Assembly (NCBI RefSeq): GCF_018143015.1
Contig: NC_054741.1
Coordinates: 57,179,048-57,243,047, forward strand
Length of the DNA stretch: 64,000 bases
Origin: Lytechinus variegatus
Taxonomy: Eukaryota > Echinodermata > Echinoidea > Temnopleuroida > Toxopneustidae
Reading direction: 5' to 3'
Shown here piece after piece: positions 1 to 11,000 of the stretch. A program made the translations under genes and the position numbers. The notes beneath the pieces were generated by a model. That model was given only the letters and a program-made list of their open reading frames with translations. It made no database searches and was not told the DNA's origin. Numbering within the stretch: position 1 is the first letter of the stretch; the number at the start of each line of letters is the position of its first letter.

Positions 1-282
1 ATTAAAGATTGTGTTAATCCTAAACATCTCTGGTCAGATGTACCACTTTCTCAGATACATCGATAATCATTCTATTATGATTGTAAGAATCGAAATGGGC
101 TATTTTATACGTTTCGTATGGGACATTTTGTCAACAATTTCGAGTCTCTCAGCTGATTGCTTGAGCAATGACAAATAAATTTTGGTCAATAATAAAGTTA
201 TGGTGGGTAGTCATGTGAAAAACTGATTACCGAGAAAAAATATTTGATTATGGCTGAATTAGGGGCGAAAGGGTCGTGTGTC

Positions 283-314
283 GTACGGGACTCAGAATTG
301 TCCCGTACGACACG
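283..314. repeat. Perfect hairpin in A-specific insertion
   Basis: Around this position GTGTCGTACGGGAC and its exact reverse complement are separated by the 8-nt loop TCAGAATT. It lies in a ~410-bp segment missing from copy B intron 1. The hairpin may be the core of a small non-autonomous element. Confidence 0.6.
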
Positions 315-2180
315 CAACATTTTAACCTATAATTCACCCATGCATGGACATCATATTTTTGTTGGTTGTCATTTTTTCATGTCTACCCAGTAGTACTCTA
401 TTATTACCACAAAACAAATTGAAGTTCTTCGTTTGTTTGGACAATAGGTTAAAAATTTAGCGAAAATAGCTAATTTTTCTAGCATGAAATCGCCCAAATA
501 CGAAAGAGTAAACCTGATGTATACATGTAATTTCGCAGTTGATCAAAGCTAGCCTTGTTTCTAATTACAGTATATCTGTGAGTTTGACGTCGCTTTACAT
601 GGTGTGACTACAACAAACCGAAATAACATTGGTTGTTCTGGCCAGAATTTGGCATCGAATGTGTGGCTGTGTCATTTGCATGATTAGTAAGCAGATGGCA
701 GAAATGCTTTGGTCATTCCTAGAGAACGGTATAGGACATCGTTGTTGTGATCTGTCCTAGTTGTAAATCTTTTTTTTTCAAGCCATATTAAAAAAGGGCC
801 ATCCATCCCGGGTGGGGGGCACTACTATTGATATGTGGATACCAAATGTTTAAAGCAACCGCGCAAAAATGATATCAATTTCAAGAATCAGGGTATATCA
901 GAAAAACTCGCATGCTGGGCAAAGGGTATACATCTTGCGGTAACCTACCTGGTTAGGTTTTGATAAACAAGGGTATGAAGGAATTATAATATATTAGAAA
1001 GGGTACCTTTTCGCCAGAATTACGCGTTTAGGTTCCGATTTACCCTGTGATTTACCCCGAGTTGATTTATATTTATTTTCATTTCATTTATTGTTTCTGT
1101 ACCCTTTCAATTTGATACAAATTAACAAAAAAAATACAAGTTTCATTACAAAATACTTAACCATACAAAGTCGTGTTTTCTATTACAAAATGTTTTAAGA
1201 AGGTTGTTGGGGTTGTCACTATAAACTTAGTTAGACTGCGTGGCAACCGAGGAAAACAACCACAAATCATATGTAATTATACAATCTTAATATACATAAT
1301 ATTAGAGTGCCGAATGGGGTTTATTGCGAGTGAAGACTAAGACAGATCAGTGAGGCTCTTTGTTGGGAATGTATATCTTTCTACTGTCTGAAATAAAAAT
1401 TCTTCGTAATTTTTGTTTTAATACTTGATAGGAATAACGTTTCTTACCCAATACTTGTTAAGTTTGGGGTTCTTTAGCTATTGTTAAGGGCGTGGTTTCG
1501 TAACCAATATACTTTTTGAGGGTAGCGTTTCACACTACTATACTTGTAAAGGGTGCGTTTTCAGATCACTGAAAATACTTCTTCAGGGTACGTTTTGAAA
1601 CCCCCAAAGGATATGATGATATCTACTGGCCAATGTATATTGAGAAAGAGAAATGTAAATAATAAAAAAAACCTTGCCATTAAATAGCTGGGGTTTTTTC
1701 TCCCATATTTTACAGCTGTTTTGTAACCTTTTGAAAAAGTGGATCAAATAGGGAAATTTTTGTACACATATGTTTCATAGGGATAAGTACATTAAACAAC
1801 CAAACAAAAACAAATGTCAATTTTTAACAACTGAGCTCACTGCATACTGAAAAGATAAATGGGAATCATTCATGTTAGAATACTGGTGATCCCAATGTTT
1901 CGATTAGTACTGTTCTTGTAACGATATCTACTCGACTTTGCCCTAATCAAGCCAGACATGAATGTGCAACTTAAATTTCTCTTTCCATTCCATTGATTAT
2001 ATACTAGGACTATTCAAAGAGCTAATTTTTCTGGATGGGGGGGGGGTCCAAGGGGTTTACCTTTTTTGCTTAACTTTTTTTATCACATATGTATGTTATA
2101 AGGTATGTTATAATTTTTTTTGCGGCATCTAAGGCCTTACGTAGATTTTTTTCTGATGGGGGATGTGATGAAGAAATATA

Positions 2181-2757
2181 CACTCTTTCAAATGTTGGGC
2201 GAAATACTGTCCACACAACAATTGGTTAAAGGTATTGTTTAACTTTGTGAGCAGCCGATTTAAAAAATTCTCAAACCAATATGAAACATGTTTACAAGTG
2301 CATGTATTAGAACTAATAAACCCTGAAAACAACAATTATTGAGATTAAAAAGCTAAAACTACAAGGCAAACCACGATTTTGTAAATAGGTGTCTTATAGA
2401 CGCCTAAATAGTACACATAAGTGTATGGGATGAAATTAAGATGGTGTTTCCGGTCACTTTATATTCAATTTTTGAAGCACTAAATAATAATTTTCGAACG
2501 CAATTTTTTCTGGGCTTCATTTTTGTAACATATCACAGACACAGGTGACAAGTGTGACCTTCTAGCTCAGATTTTTTAAAAGTCAAACCAATGTTAACCA
2601 ATCACTTTAAAACTTTATCAAATTCTTGGTAGTTTTAAACCAAAAATGTGTGCTTTGGGTAAAAACTACACAGTTTTGGTTGAAAACTGCCCAGAGTTGG
2701 ATATTTTTTTAAACCAATTGTTGTGTAGACAGTATGTTGCCCAACATTTTAAGAGGG
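2181..2757. mobile_element. TA-type palindromic MITE (CACTCTTTCAAATGTTGGGC family)
   Basis: The left end CACTCTTTCAAATGTTGGGC follows TA; the right end is the imperfect inverted copy GCCCAACATTTTAAGAGG. Sub-terminal ACTGTCCACACAACAATTGG also pairs with its complement near 2710-2730. Same family as 23667-23867, and absent at the matching site in copy B. No ORF of note. Confidence 0.65.
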
Positions 2758-3454
2758 TTATCCCAGTTCGTTCAAATGCCTCTTCAGCAGACTAAATAGA
2801 CCTACATGTTTGCCTTCTCTTCTTGAGTCAATATTCGTGCTTTGAACAGTCATTATTATCCACATGTACATAAAGTCAGTAAACAAACAAAATTTGCAAG
2901 TCATATTTGCTATAAAATGTCACTTGCACCTATATCGAACATTCATTTGTTTGGGGGCTTAACGTGTTTCATTTTTTCCCCGAGTTACTGCCTTTTGTCA
3001 TGTTTGACAAAGGCTTGTTTATTCATTCTTTCTCATATATTCGGTCTTTTTGTTAAATCATTGATTAATAATTTAATCTTATCTCATTTCGTTTATTTCC
3101 ATTTCCAACCATTACAATACGTCATCTTCTGCTGTTCTTTATGATACACTTAATGCAAACATTGAATACAAGATAAGTACGCAACAGGTTCGTGATGGAG
3201 GAGGCTAAAAGTCGAGTTTTTCGGGAACTTTCTCACATTAAAAGCATTCTTAATTAAATTCAATTAAATTCTTTATTCCAGTTCCATTCACAACATAATA
3301 CAAAGTAATATAAAGTAATATTAATCAAGTACAATCTTACAGACGAATATTCTTACTTCGTAAAACGAAAAACAGCATAATATTTAGCATGAATGGAAAT
3401 AGTATACAATGTAGATCAAATAACAAAATGACAAGAAGATCATATCAAAGAATA

Positions 3455-3694
3455 CACTGCAAAAAACTCCGGTGTTGATTTAACACCAGTCCGGAATCTT
3501 TATATGTCCACACCAGATAAGTGTTAAACAACACCAGTTTGGTTTTGGTCTAACACCAGATATATGTTCATACAAAACCAATTAACATTAAAACAGCATC
3601 GGTTTGATTCCAAACTGGTGTTATTTCAATACTTCTCTGGTAACAGATATAGAATCCGGGCTGGTGTTAAATCAACACCGGAGTTTTTGCAGTG
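3455..3694. mobile_element. TA-flanked palindromic MITE (CACTGCAAAAAACTCC family)
   Basis: 240 bp bounded by TA on both sides (3453-3454, 3695-3696) with inverted ends CACTGCAAAAAACTCCGGTG and CACCGGAGTTTTTGCAGTG. Several AACACCAG repeats lie inside. No coding capacity. The TA duplication fits Tc1/mariner-type mobilisation, an inference. Copy B has a different TA element at the matching position (23667-23867). Confidence 0.8.
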
Positions 3695-3909
3695 TAGTTA
3701 AATGAATGGTGTAAAGAAAAATAACACGTAAGACAGAAAAAGAGAGAGATTTGATTTTTACAATTTTTTTCTGATTCTTGCACCCGCACTCGCTACGAAA
3801 CCCATGTTTCAATTCATAAAAAAAACTAATTTTTATTCGTACGTTCAACAAAAATTATTTATGAATTCATTCATCTATTCATTATTTTGTTTGTGATTCC
3901 GGTTTTTAG

Positions 3910-3998
3910 GAGAACATAAGAAACCTCAGTTTGTAAAGATAACCCCTCTCTGTACTGTTCCGGCTATCCAAGATGGCGACTTCAGCAAGGGATGAAAC
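3910..3998 (+). pseudogene. GSTT: GSTT-A exon 2 (frameshifted)
   Basis: Follows TTTTTAG and ends at GTAAGA. It encodes the thioredoxin-fold stretch EHKKPQFVKITPLCTVPAIQ, then breaks. It is one base longer than exon 2 of B and C; the insertion creates TGA at 3993-3995. A Met-to-Lys change lies just before the break. Confidence 0.85.
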
Positions 3999-4354
3999 GT
4001 AAGATCTATTATCGTATTTTTCTTCGTGCTACTCACATTTCTTGTTACTTTGATAAAGGATTATTAAAAAAAATATTATTTTGTTTAAATGATGACGACG
4101 TTTAAATGGTGAAACGACACACTAATGAAGTCCAATAATTACTATTGGCAAACAAAATAAAATATAATCATGGTAATATTGTAAACAGATCATGCCAAAA
4201 TTAATTATGATAAAGATAATCCGTGCAATGTTTTTTTTTAATTAAATCATCACAGAATGCTCAGTTCAGTTGCTCTGTTATATTAAACGGAGACACAAAG
4301 AAATATACATTTACGCACTAACCACAAAGAATTACTGGAAAATCGTTTTTGCAG

Positions 4355-4511
4355 AGTGGCGATTATCAAGTACCTAGCGACCAAGTATGCAGACCTAGTC
4401 CCTGACCACTGGTACCCGAAGGATCTAGAGAAAAGAGCCAGAGTTGATGAATACATGGCATTTCACCATACAGGTACAAGAGGAGGATGTTGTGGAATCT
4501 TCATCAGCGAG
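4355..4511 (+). CDS. GSTT: GSTT-A exon 3 (in pseudogene)
   Basis: 157 nt, after TTTTTGCAG and before GTGAGA. Encodes the end of the N-terminal domain and the start of the helical domain, including WYPKDLEKRARVDEYMAF, the theta-class signature region. The frame is open but lies downstream of the exon 2 frameshift. Confidence 0.88.
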
Positions 4512-4540
4512 GTGAGAAGCTTAATTTCACAAAACAGTTA

Positions 4541-4676
4541 TCCTGGAGCCCGTAACACAAAGCTTAGCAATGGTCGTTGAACATAATTTTACGATTGATT
4601 GCATTGACTACAATGTACAATCAATCGTAAATATAAAGTATACGATACGTTATGTTACGGAGCCCTGGGGGCGTTT
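4541..4676. repeat. Short hairpin-bearing repeat in GSTT-A intron 3
   Basis: Copy A departs from copy B intron 3 at 4541. The segment holds an 11-bp perfect hairpin ACGATTGATTG / CAATCAATCGT (4591-4601, 4618-4628) between GGAGCCCGTAACAC and GTTACGGAGCCC, which are near-inverted copies. A related unit with TACGATTGATTGCATTAACT and GTGTTACGGGACCC lies at 34840-34935. Confidence 0.55.
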
Positions 4677-4824
4677 CATGGAAGGACTTGTGGGACGTTT
4701 TATCTGACAAGTCCCATTTTATCCGACAGTTACCCGAGGAACAGTGCCTCTCAGCCAATCAAACTCATTGAAAGATGTCAGATCTGACAACTTGTCGGAT
4801 CAAAATATTGATGAAACGACCCCC
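4677..4824. mobile_element. GGGG...CCCC-bounded foldback element, GTTTCATGG type
   Basis: Ends GGGGGCGTTTCATGGAAGG and GATGAAACGACCCCC are imperfect inverted copies. The interior has ACTTGTGGGACG, CTCAGCCAATCAAACTC and CAACTTGTCGGAT, all shared with the longer element at 16597-16864. Confidence 0.65.
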
Positions 4825-4836
4825 AGGTCGGTATAT

Positions 4837-5250
4837 GCAAATAAGGGGATTGATGACGTCACCCACTAACTCTTTCTTTTGTATCTTATTACATGAAAAT
4901 ATGATTTTCTACCCCTCGTCGTATAAAATCGAGTTTTGGTCCTCCCTGAACACGTGGAATTAACATTGTGTAATATTTTGTAGTTCAGTTAAGTTGGTGC
5001 TCAAATTGGTAAAAATTGAAATATTGCATAATTCAAACAATAAAAGAAAAGAAGTGATGATGGACATCATCGACTCTCTCATTTGCATGTCACTGAGCTG
5101 TGCATCTGTTTTGTGAAAAGTCAGCGAAACTTTATTTTTTTTTATTTTACATCCGATTTTGATAACATTTTCAGCATTATGCTTGTATGACTCTTCTCTA
5201 TCGATAGAAATCAACATTTTTTTTTTTGGGGGGGTGGACTTGTCCTTTAA
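4837..5250. mobile_element. TTAA-bounded foldback family 2 (GGACAAGTCCACC), truncated copy
   Basis: The right end GGTGGACTTGTCCTTTAA and the inner AGCGAAACTTTAT, ACATCCGATTTTGAT and CATTTGCATGTCACTGAG match full copies at 47273-47863 and 62023-62567. The left end is not recognisable. Confidence 0.6.
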
Positions 5251-5385
5251 GAGCTTTCAATCTTTCTGGTTTTTCGGTTTACACCGGAAGTGGGGGGGGG
5301 GTAAAAATTAAAGCACATCGGACTTAGGGGCTCCTTGTGCGTGAAGCACGTTTGTTTAGGTAGGGTAATGGGTATTCATTACTTG

Positions 5386-5974
5386 TGTAACAAAACTGCC
5401 TTTTTAGAGTCTGGTAGTAGACTACCTCTGTTATCTTCTTTCTCTTTCTCTCCCTCTCTCCTACTATCCCCATCTTCCCTATGCACAGTAGTGCAGTCTC
5501 TGTATACACTACATGTGTGTATCTTGTGTAAGAGTGCCTTGTGCACTCATGTGTTTAGGGATTCCCCTACAGTCTTGCACTTGTAGGAGGGGGTTAGTTT
5601 AGTTGAAGTTTGGCCCTCGATGGGTGCAGTAGTTGGTGTGCAGCTCTCGTACTGTGAGGAGCAGCTGTGGGTTGGCTCCTGAATTGTTTTGCTTTAGTTC
5701 CGAAGTCAGAAGATAATTGTTTGGGAGCAGTATTTGTGTAACCATTGCTCCAGTTTAGTGTTAATAAAGGCCAAGACCAAGACTTGAAGGTAATTTTAAA
5801 TTGAATTGACTTATTTTATTTCTATTTGAATTTAAGGTTGTCAGATGATCGAGAGCAGAGATTGTGAAAACGTGAGTAGACTGAGGATTGAGTGCATGTG
5901 AAAATGTGTTGAAAACGCAATATATTTTTGTGAAAGAACCTGGTGAGCATCGTTCAAAGGTGATTTCGGTTACA
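5386..5974 (+). repeat. 5' LTR of the gypsy element
   Basis: 589 bp, TGTAAC...GTTACA, with AATAAA at 5763-5768. A good splice-donor-like GTGAGT follows at 5872 in the presumed U5, so it would be present in the RNA leader. Confidence 0.93.
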
Positions 5975-5976
5975 AT

Positions 5977-5994
5977 TGGTGGCAGCGGCGGGAT
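5977..5994 (+). other. Primer binding site, tRNA-Leu type
   Basis: TGGTGGCAGCGGCGGGAT begins two bases after the 5' LTR. It is complementary to the 3' end of animal tRNA-Leu (UAG/AAG type, ending CCACCGCTGCCA plus CCA) with one mismatch by recall; searching this genome's own tRNAs would confirm it. Confidence 0.7.
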
Positions 5995-6704
5995 TTCAAC
6001 ACATTTTCCAGCATGAATTCTGTCAGTTTATTCAGTTTTCTATAAGCTCAGATATTGAAGCAAAATTTGTCCTGCTACCGTACTCACGTGCCCTACACAT
6101 GTCCATTCAAATAGATGCCTATGTGGCTCTGCATGAGTGAGGAAAGTAAACAATAGAGCAGGCTGTACATAGTGAGTAGTGCAGATACACATGAGCAGAG
6201 CAAGTAGTAACTTGTGAGCAATAGCCTCCTCATGAGCATTAAGACTCGTGAGCAAGACTCATGAGCAAGACTCATGAGCAAAATTCATGAGCAAAACCCC
6301 CAATGGCACATGAGCGTAATCGTGAGCAAGAATCATGATCAAAATTTATGAGCCAAACCCACATGAGTAAAACTCACGAGCAATGAAACCATGCTCATAA
6401 AATCGTGCTCACGAGCAGTAGATCTATACATAGAATAATAACGAGCGAATGTGTTCCTATACACATGATACACACTGTAGTAGTTGCATAAGGCTTGCTC
6501 AATGATCGTGATAGTTTAGAATGCATTGAAAATACATAAGACCTTCAATTTTCGTTGAATGAATATTGTTCAGTTATATTTGATCAACTTAGTATAATAT
6601 TAAAAAGAGATCATTTCCAAATTCTTTCATCCATAAGCACATATTCTGGAAGTAAGCTTTGCTATTTGTATTATTTATATAGATACCTCATTTCATATAG
6701 AATT
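5995..6704 (+). other. Gypsy RNA leader with minisatellite
   Basis: About 700 nt between primer site and gag ATG. From 6190 to 6420 it consists largely of degenerate repeats of CATGAGCAAGACT / CATGAGCAAAAC; each TCATGA is itself palindromic. No coding frame is seen. The gag ATG is preceded by an acceptor-like CATTTCATATAG. Confidence 0.7.
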
Positions 6705-8096
6705 ATGGCAAAGAGGGATATTGAGAAAGAATTAGATCAACTAAATGAGAAAATCAGTCAGTGTAGACTAGAAAAAGAGTTGTTGGAATGGGAGAAGACA
6801 AAGGCAGAAGAAAACTCTGAGAAAATGGAAGGTGCTAGGGAAAACCTCAGAAATGTAGAGGAATTCTCAGAAACCCCGAGAAGACCTGAAGAGGCGATGC
6901 GGTCGCAATATCAGGACATTGAATCAGAGGTTAGATTTAAAGCACCCAGAAATAGGTTTCATGAGGAAACAACGGGATATGTTTCCGAGACAGAAACTAT
7001 TCCAATTAGGAGGAATACTGCTTTTGCCCCTCATACTCCTAAGTTGCCCACAACAAATCCCTTCTCGTCTACACCTATTTGCTCCCATGACATTCACAGC
7101 GATGTGAATAAACAAATACCAAGAAATTCAGGATCAGGACTGACCCCTGCCATGTCACATAATTTGACATCACCAAAAATGAAAAGACAGAGACCTCTCC
7201 TTGTTCCCGACAGGTATAATGGTAAAACTTCATGGAGAGACTACCATCACCACTTTGAAGCATGTAAAGATGTGAATGGGTGGGAGGATGAAGAAGCAGC
7301 CTCATATTTGATGGCAAGCTTGCAGAATGAAGCACTACGGTGTGTAAGCGGTTTGAGCAGCACTGTAAGAAGCTCCTACCAGCAGTTGTCTCAGGTACTG
7401 AGACGAAGATTTGACTCCAGCCAACAGGCTGAGAATTATCTCATGGAATTGAGATACAGAAAGCAAGGACCTAGAGAATCTTTGCAAGAGCTTGGTCAAG
7501 CTATACATGAACTGGCACTAAAAGCCTACCCTGAAATTCCGTCAGTGCCCCGTGTAAGGCTTGAAAAGAATCACTTCATAGATGCAGTAGAAAGTCAATC
7601 CATTAGAGAGGGCATTCACCGAGCCCGACCATCTACATTGGATGACACGGTTCAAGCTGCACTTGAAACAGAAAATTTTGAAAGAGTTGAAATGCAGAGA
7701 ACAAATGACAGGCTCAGGTCAGGACGACATGCAAGGGGTGTTGACAATGATGCCCGTCTACAACAAGTAGAAAGCATGCTAAATAATCAAATGCAGCACA
7801 TGCAGACTCTCACAGAAATACTCCAGAGAATGGAAGGGAGTCGAGGAGAGGCAGGCAACTCTCAGACTCCATCACCTCCCCCTCCTATCCCTGCCAATTC
7901 GGGTCGTCGACAAAGGGCAGAAGATAGAGCCTGCTATAGGTGTGGAGAAGTTGGCCATCTATGTCGCCAATGCCCGCACCCAAGAAGGAGCAATACACGG
8001 TCGGGAAACGACAGACAGTCGGCCATGAGACCCGCAGGCAGGCTGGAAGACGAGGGTCAACAATTTCATCCAACTCAATCAGGAATGAGCTACTAG
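6705..8096 (+). CDS. gag: gag of the gypsy element
   Basis: 463 codons plus TAG. The frame is open from 6555, but the ATG at 6705 (AATTATGGC) is the better start: the preceding 50 codons are AT-rich and unlike protein, while KRDIEKELDQLNEKISQ starts a charged coiled coil (about residues 2-45). The middle resembles a retrotransposon capsid domain (VPDRYNGKTSWRDYHHHFE, then YLMELRYRKQGPRESLQELG). A single CCHC zinc knuckle, CX2CX4HX4C, lies at residues 410-423 (CYRCGEVGHLCRQC). Gag would form the particle and bind element RNA. It overlaps pol by 157 nt in a different frame, and the slippery heptamer lies in this overlap. Confidence 0.9.
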   Translation: MAKRDIEKELDQLNEKISQCRLEKELLEWEKTKAEENSEKMEGARENLRNVEEFSETPRRPEEAMRSQYQDIESEVRFKAPRNRFHEETTGYVSETETIPIRRNTAFAPHTPKLPTTNPFSSTPICSHDIHSDVNKQIPRNSGSGLTPAMSHNLTSPKMKRQRPLLVPDRYNGKTSWRDYHHHFEACKDVNGWEDEEAASYLMASLQNEALRCVSGLSSTVRSSYQQLSQVLRRRFDSSQQAENYLMELRYRKQGPRESLQELGQAIHELALKAYPEIPSVPRVRLEKNHFIDAVESQSIREGIHRARPSTLDDTVQAALETENFERVEMQRTNDRLRSGRHARGVDNDARLQQVESMLNNQMQHMQTLTEILQRMEGSRGEAGNSQTPSPPPPIPANSGRRQRAEDRACYRCGEVGHLCRQCPHPRRSNTRSGNDRQSAMRPAGRLEDEGQQFHPTQSGMSY

Positions 8097-11000
8097 CTCC
8101 AAATTATTCCTTCATGATCCCTAACAGGCTATCCAATGCCAAACAAGGCCTATATGTTACTGGAACACTCCGCTCCACAACCTGTCGGTTTCTGATTGAT
8201 ACAGGTTCAACTGACACTATCATTAGTGCCACCACTTACTACAGAATGACCAGAGAATCAAGGCCTGACCTAGAATCTTTCTTGGAGAAAATCCAACAGG
8301 TCGATGGAAGTCCATTGAGTGTGCTAGGTACAGCATGGGTGGACCTTTGTATTGGTCGAACCGTTCATTCTGTCAAGGTCATTTTTGCAGACATCAAATG
8401 CCAAGGGATACTTGGTATGGATTTTTTGCTCCCAACACATAGTGTCTTGAACTTTCAGCGTCGCAGTCTCCACATACATGGTGAAGAGATAACCTGTACT
8501 ACACAGAGTGGAGAACCTTTTGTTGGTCGGGTTGAAGTAGCACATGCTACAATGGTGCCCGCCGGACATGAAGCTATCATTCCGGGTAGAATATCCAACA
8601 AGAGCGATAATATGAAAGGAACTGCGATTGTTGAAGGCTTAGAACCCGAAGGCAAGGTCACATCACAGGGACTAATGGTTGCTAGGACTCTGGTTAATGC
8701 AGAGGAGGATATTATTCCTGTCCGAGTATTTAACTCGAGTGACTCACCATGTGATGTCGAAGCAGGTGTAATGCTTGGAATGATATCTACTGCAGAAGTT
8801 AACCCTGTAGCAAATGAAGGTTCAAAGCCTGATGATCTCCAACCACATTTAGAGGATCTGTACAATCGTGCAATAATTAATGTGGATTCCCAGTATCATG
8901 AACAAATAAAAATGTGTCTGATAGACTATGCAGACATATTCTCCAAGAACAGCCAGGATATTGGATGCACAAATATTGTGCAACATAGCATCAAAACTGG
9001 GGATGCAAAGCCCATAAGGCAGAAATCTAGGAGACATCCACAATGTAATCAACAGGAAATAGATAGACAGGTACAAGATCTACTTGACAGAGGGGTGATT
9101 GAACCATCAGAGAGCCCATGGGCGGCAAATATTGTTCTTGTAAAAAAGAAAGATGGTACCCAAAGACTATGTGTTGATTATCGCAATCTCAATGAAGTGA
9201 CAATAAAGGATGCCTATCCTATTCCAAGGATAGATGAAACCCTTGATGCACTTAACTCTGCGAAATGGTTTTCAACACTCGATCTTTCTTCAGGTTACTG
9301 GCAAGTCAGCCTTGATGAAGATGCACAGGACAAGACATCATTCATTGTACGAAATGGTCTCTACAAGTGGAAGGTGATGCCATTTGGGTTAACAAATGCT
9401 CCGGCAACATTTGAACGCCTAATGGAAAAGGTACTCAAAGGTCTCCAATGGGAGGTACTTTTGGTGTACCTTGATGACATTATCGTCTATGGACGCTCTG
9501 TGGAAGAAGAGATACACAGACTAAGGCTGACATTCTCAAGACTGAGAGATGCTAACTTGAAGTTAAAGCCAAGTAAGTGTAATTTGTTCTGCAAATCAGT
9601 GACCTACTTAGGGCATGTGGTATCAGATGAGGGAGTGCTGACTGATCCAGCCAAGGTGCAAGCAATAGTAGAGTGGCCTCAGCCGAGATGCAAAAAGGAG
9701 GTTCGAAGCTTCCTGGGCATAGCATCTTACTATAGGCGATTTGTAAAAGGGTTCGCAGAAATTGCAAGTCCCCTGCACAAACTCACGGCCAAATCAGCGA
9801 AGTTTGAATGGAATGAGAGCTGTGAACGCTCATTCCAAGAACTCAAACTGAGACTACAATCTGCACCTATCCTCACATTTCCAACGCCAGATGGTGAATT
9901 TGTACTGGACACTGATGCCAGCTCAGAGGCAGTTGGAGCAGTACTTTCTCAAGTACAGGGTGGTCAAGAAAAGGTAGTTGCATACTACAGCAGGAAACTT
10001 CACAAAGCCGAGAAGAATTATTGCGTAACTAGGCAAGAATTGCTAGCACTAGTAACTGCTTTGAAGCAGTTCAGGCAATATCTGTACGGAAGGAAAGTGA
10101 AGGTCAGAACTGACCATGCATCGCTCAAATGGCTACTGAACTTCAAAGACCCAGAAGGCCAACTTGCACGTTGGTTACAACAAATTGCTGAGTATGACTT
10201 AAACATCGAACATAGACCAGGCCGAAATCATGGCAATGCCGATGGTTTATCTCGTATGAAATGCAAACAATGCGGAAGAGGAGATGCACTTCAAACTGAT
10301 CATAGAGACAGTTCAGCCCCTGACCAAGATGGAGAACACTCCAGCAGAGGCATTGCTTCTCAACCTTCCATGTCAAGCCAAAACATACAAGAGGCTCAAC
10401 TATCTGACGAGACTATCCAATGGATATTACTTGCAAAAGAGGACAATCAACCAAGGCCGGAATGGAAAGATATTGCCCAGAAGTCTGGAGCGGCTAAGAC
10501 CTATTGGTCTAAGTGGAATCAGCTGGAAGTTGCTGATGGCATAATATGTCGTAGATGGGAATCGGATGATGGAAAGACTATCAGAAAGCAAATAATCATG
10601 CCGGAGAAGCTCCGTAAGGACGTTGTGAGTGATGTGCATGATGGCCCACTAGGTGCACACCTAGGGCTGAGAAAAACACTGGCTAAGTTGAAGCTACGTT
10701 TTTACTGGTGTGGCATGACTGCTGATGCACGTTCTTTTCTAAGAAAGTGTGATTTGTGTGCAAGAAGGAAGAATCCTCCACGGCATCGGCGAGCTCCATT
10801 ACAGCAAAGTAGAGTGGGAGTGCCAATGGAAAGAATAGCACTTGATTTGATGGGACCGTTGCCCACAACAGATTCTGGAAATCGATGGATTCTGGTGGTA
10901 GGGGATTACCACACCAAATGGGTAGAAGCCTATGCTCTGCCTGATGCTAAGGCAAAGACCGTGGCAAGGAAACTTGTCGAGGAGTTTATCAGTCGGTTTG

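Larger units (their letters stand above)
1..3909 (+). other. Intron 1 of GSTT-A (partial), repeat-rich
   Basis: Aligns with intron 1 of copy B from 19929 onward, starting at the shared GTGTTAATCCTAAACATCTC. No coding exon is visible. About 95-505 is extra relative to copy B and contains a hairpin (see 283-304). Two TA-type palindromic elements (2181-2757, 3455-3694) lie further on. Confidence 0.7.

Noticed and set aside
5324..5586. Two overlapping frames in the 5' LTR, one on each strand
   Set aside because: They lie in LTR sequence with no homology; the minus frame recurs at the 3' LTR (14018-14230) only because the LTRs are the same.
6555..6704. gag starting at the first ATG of the frame (6555)
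   Set aside because: The 50 codons before 6705 are A/T-rich and unlike gag, and the 6705 ATG has the better context at the start of a coiled coil.
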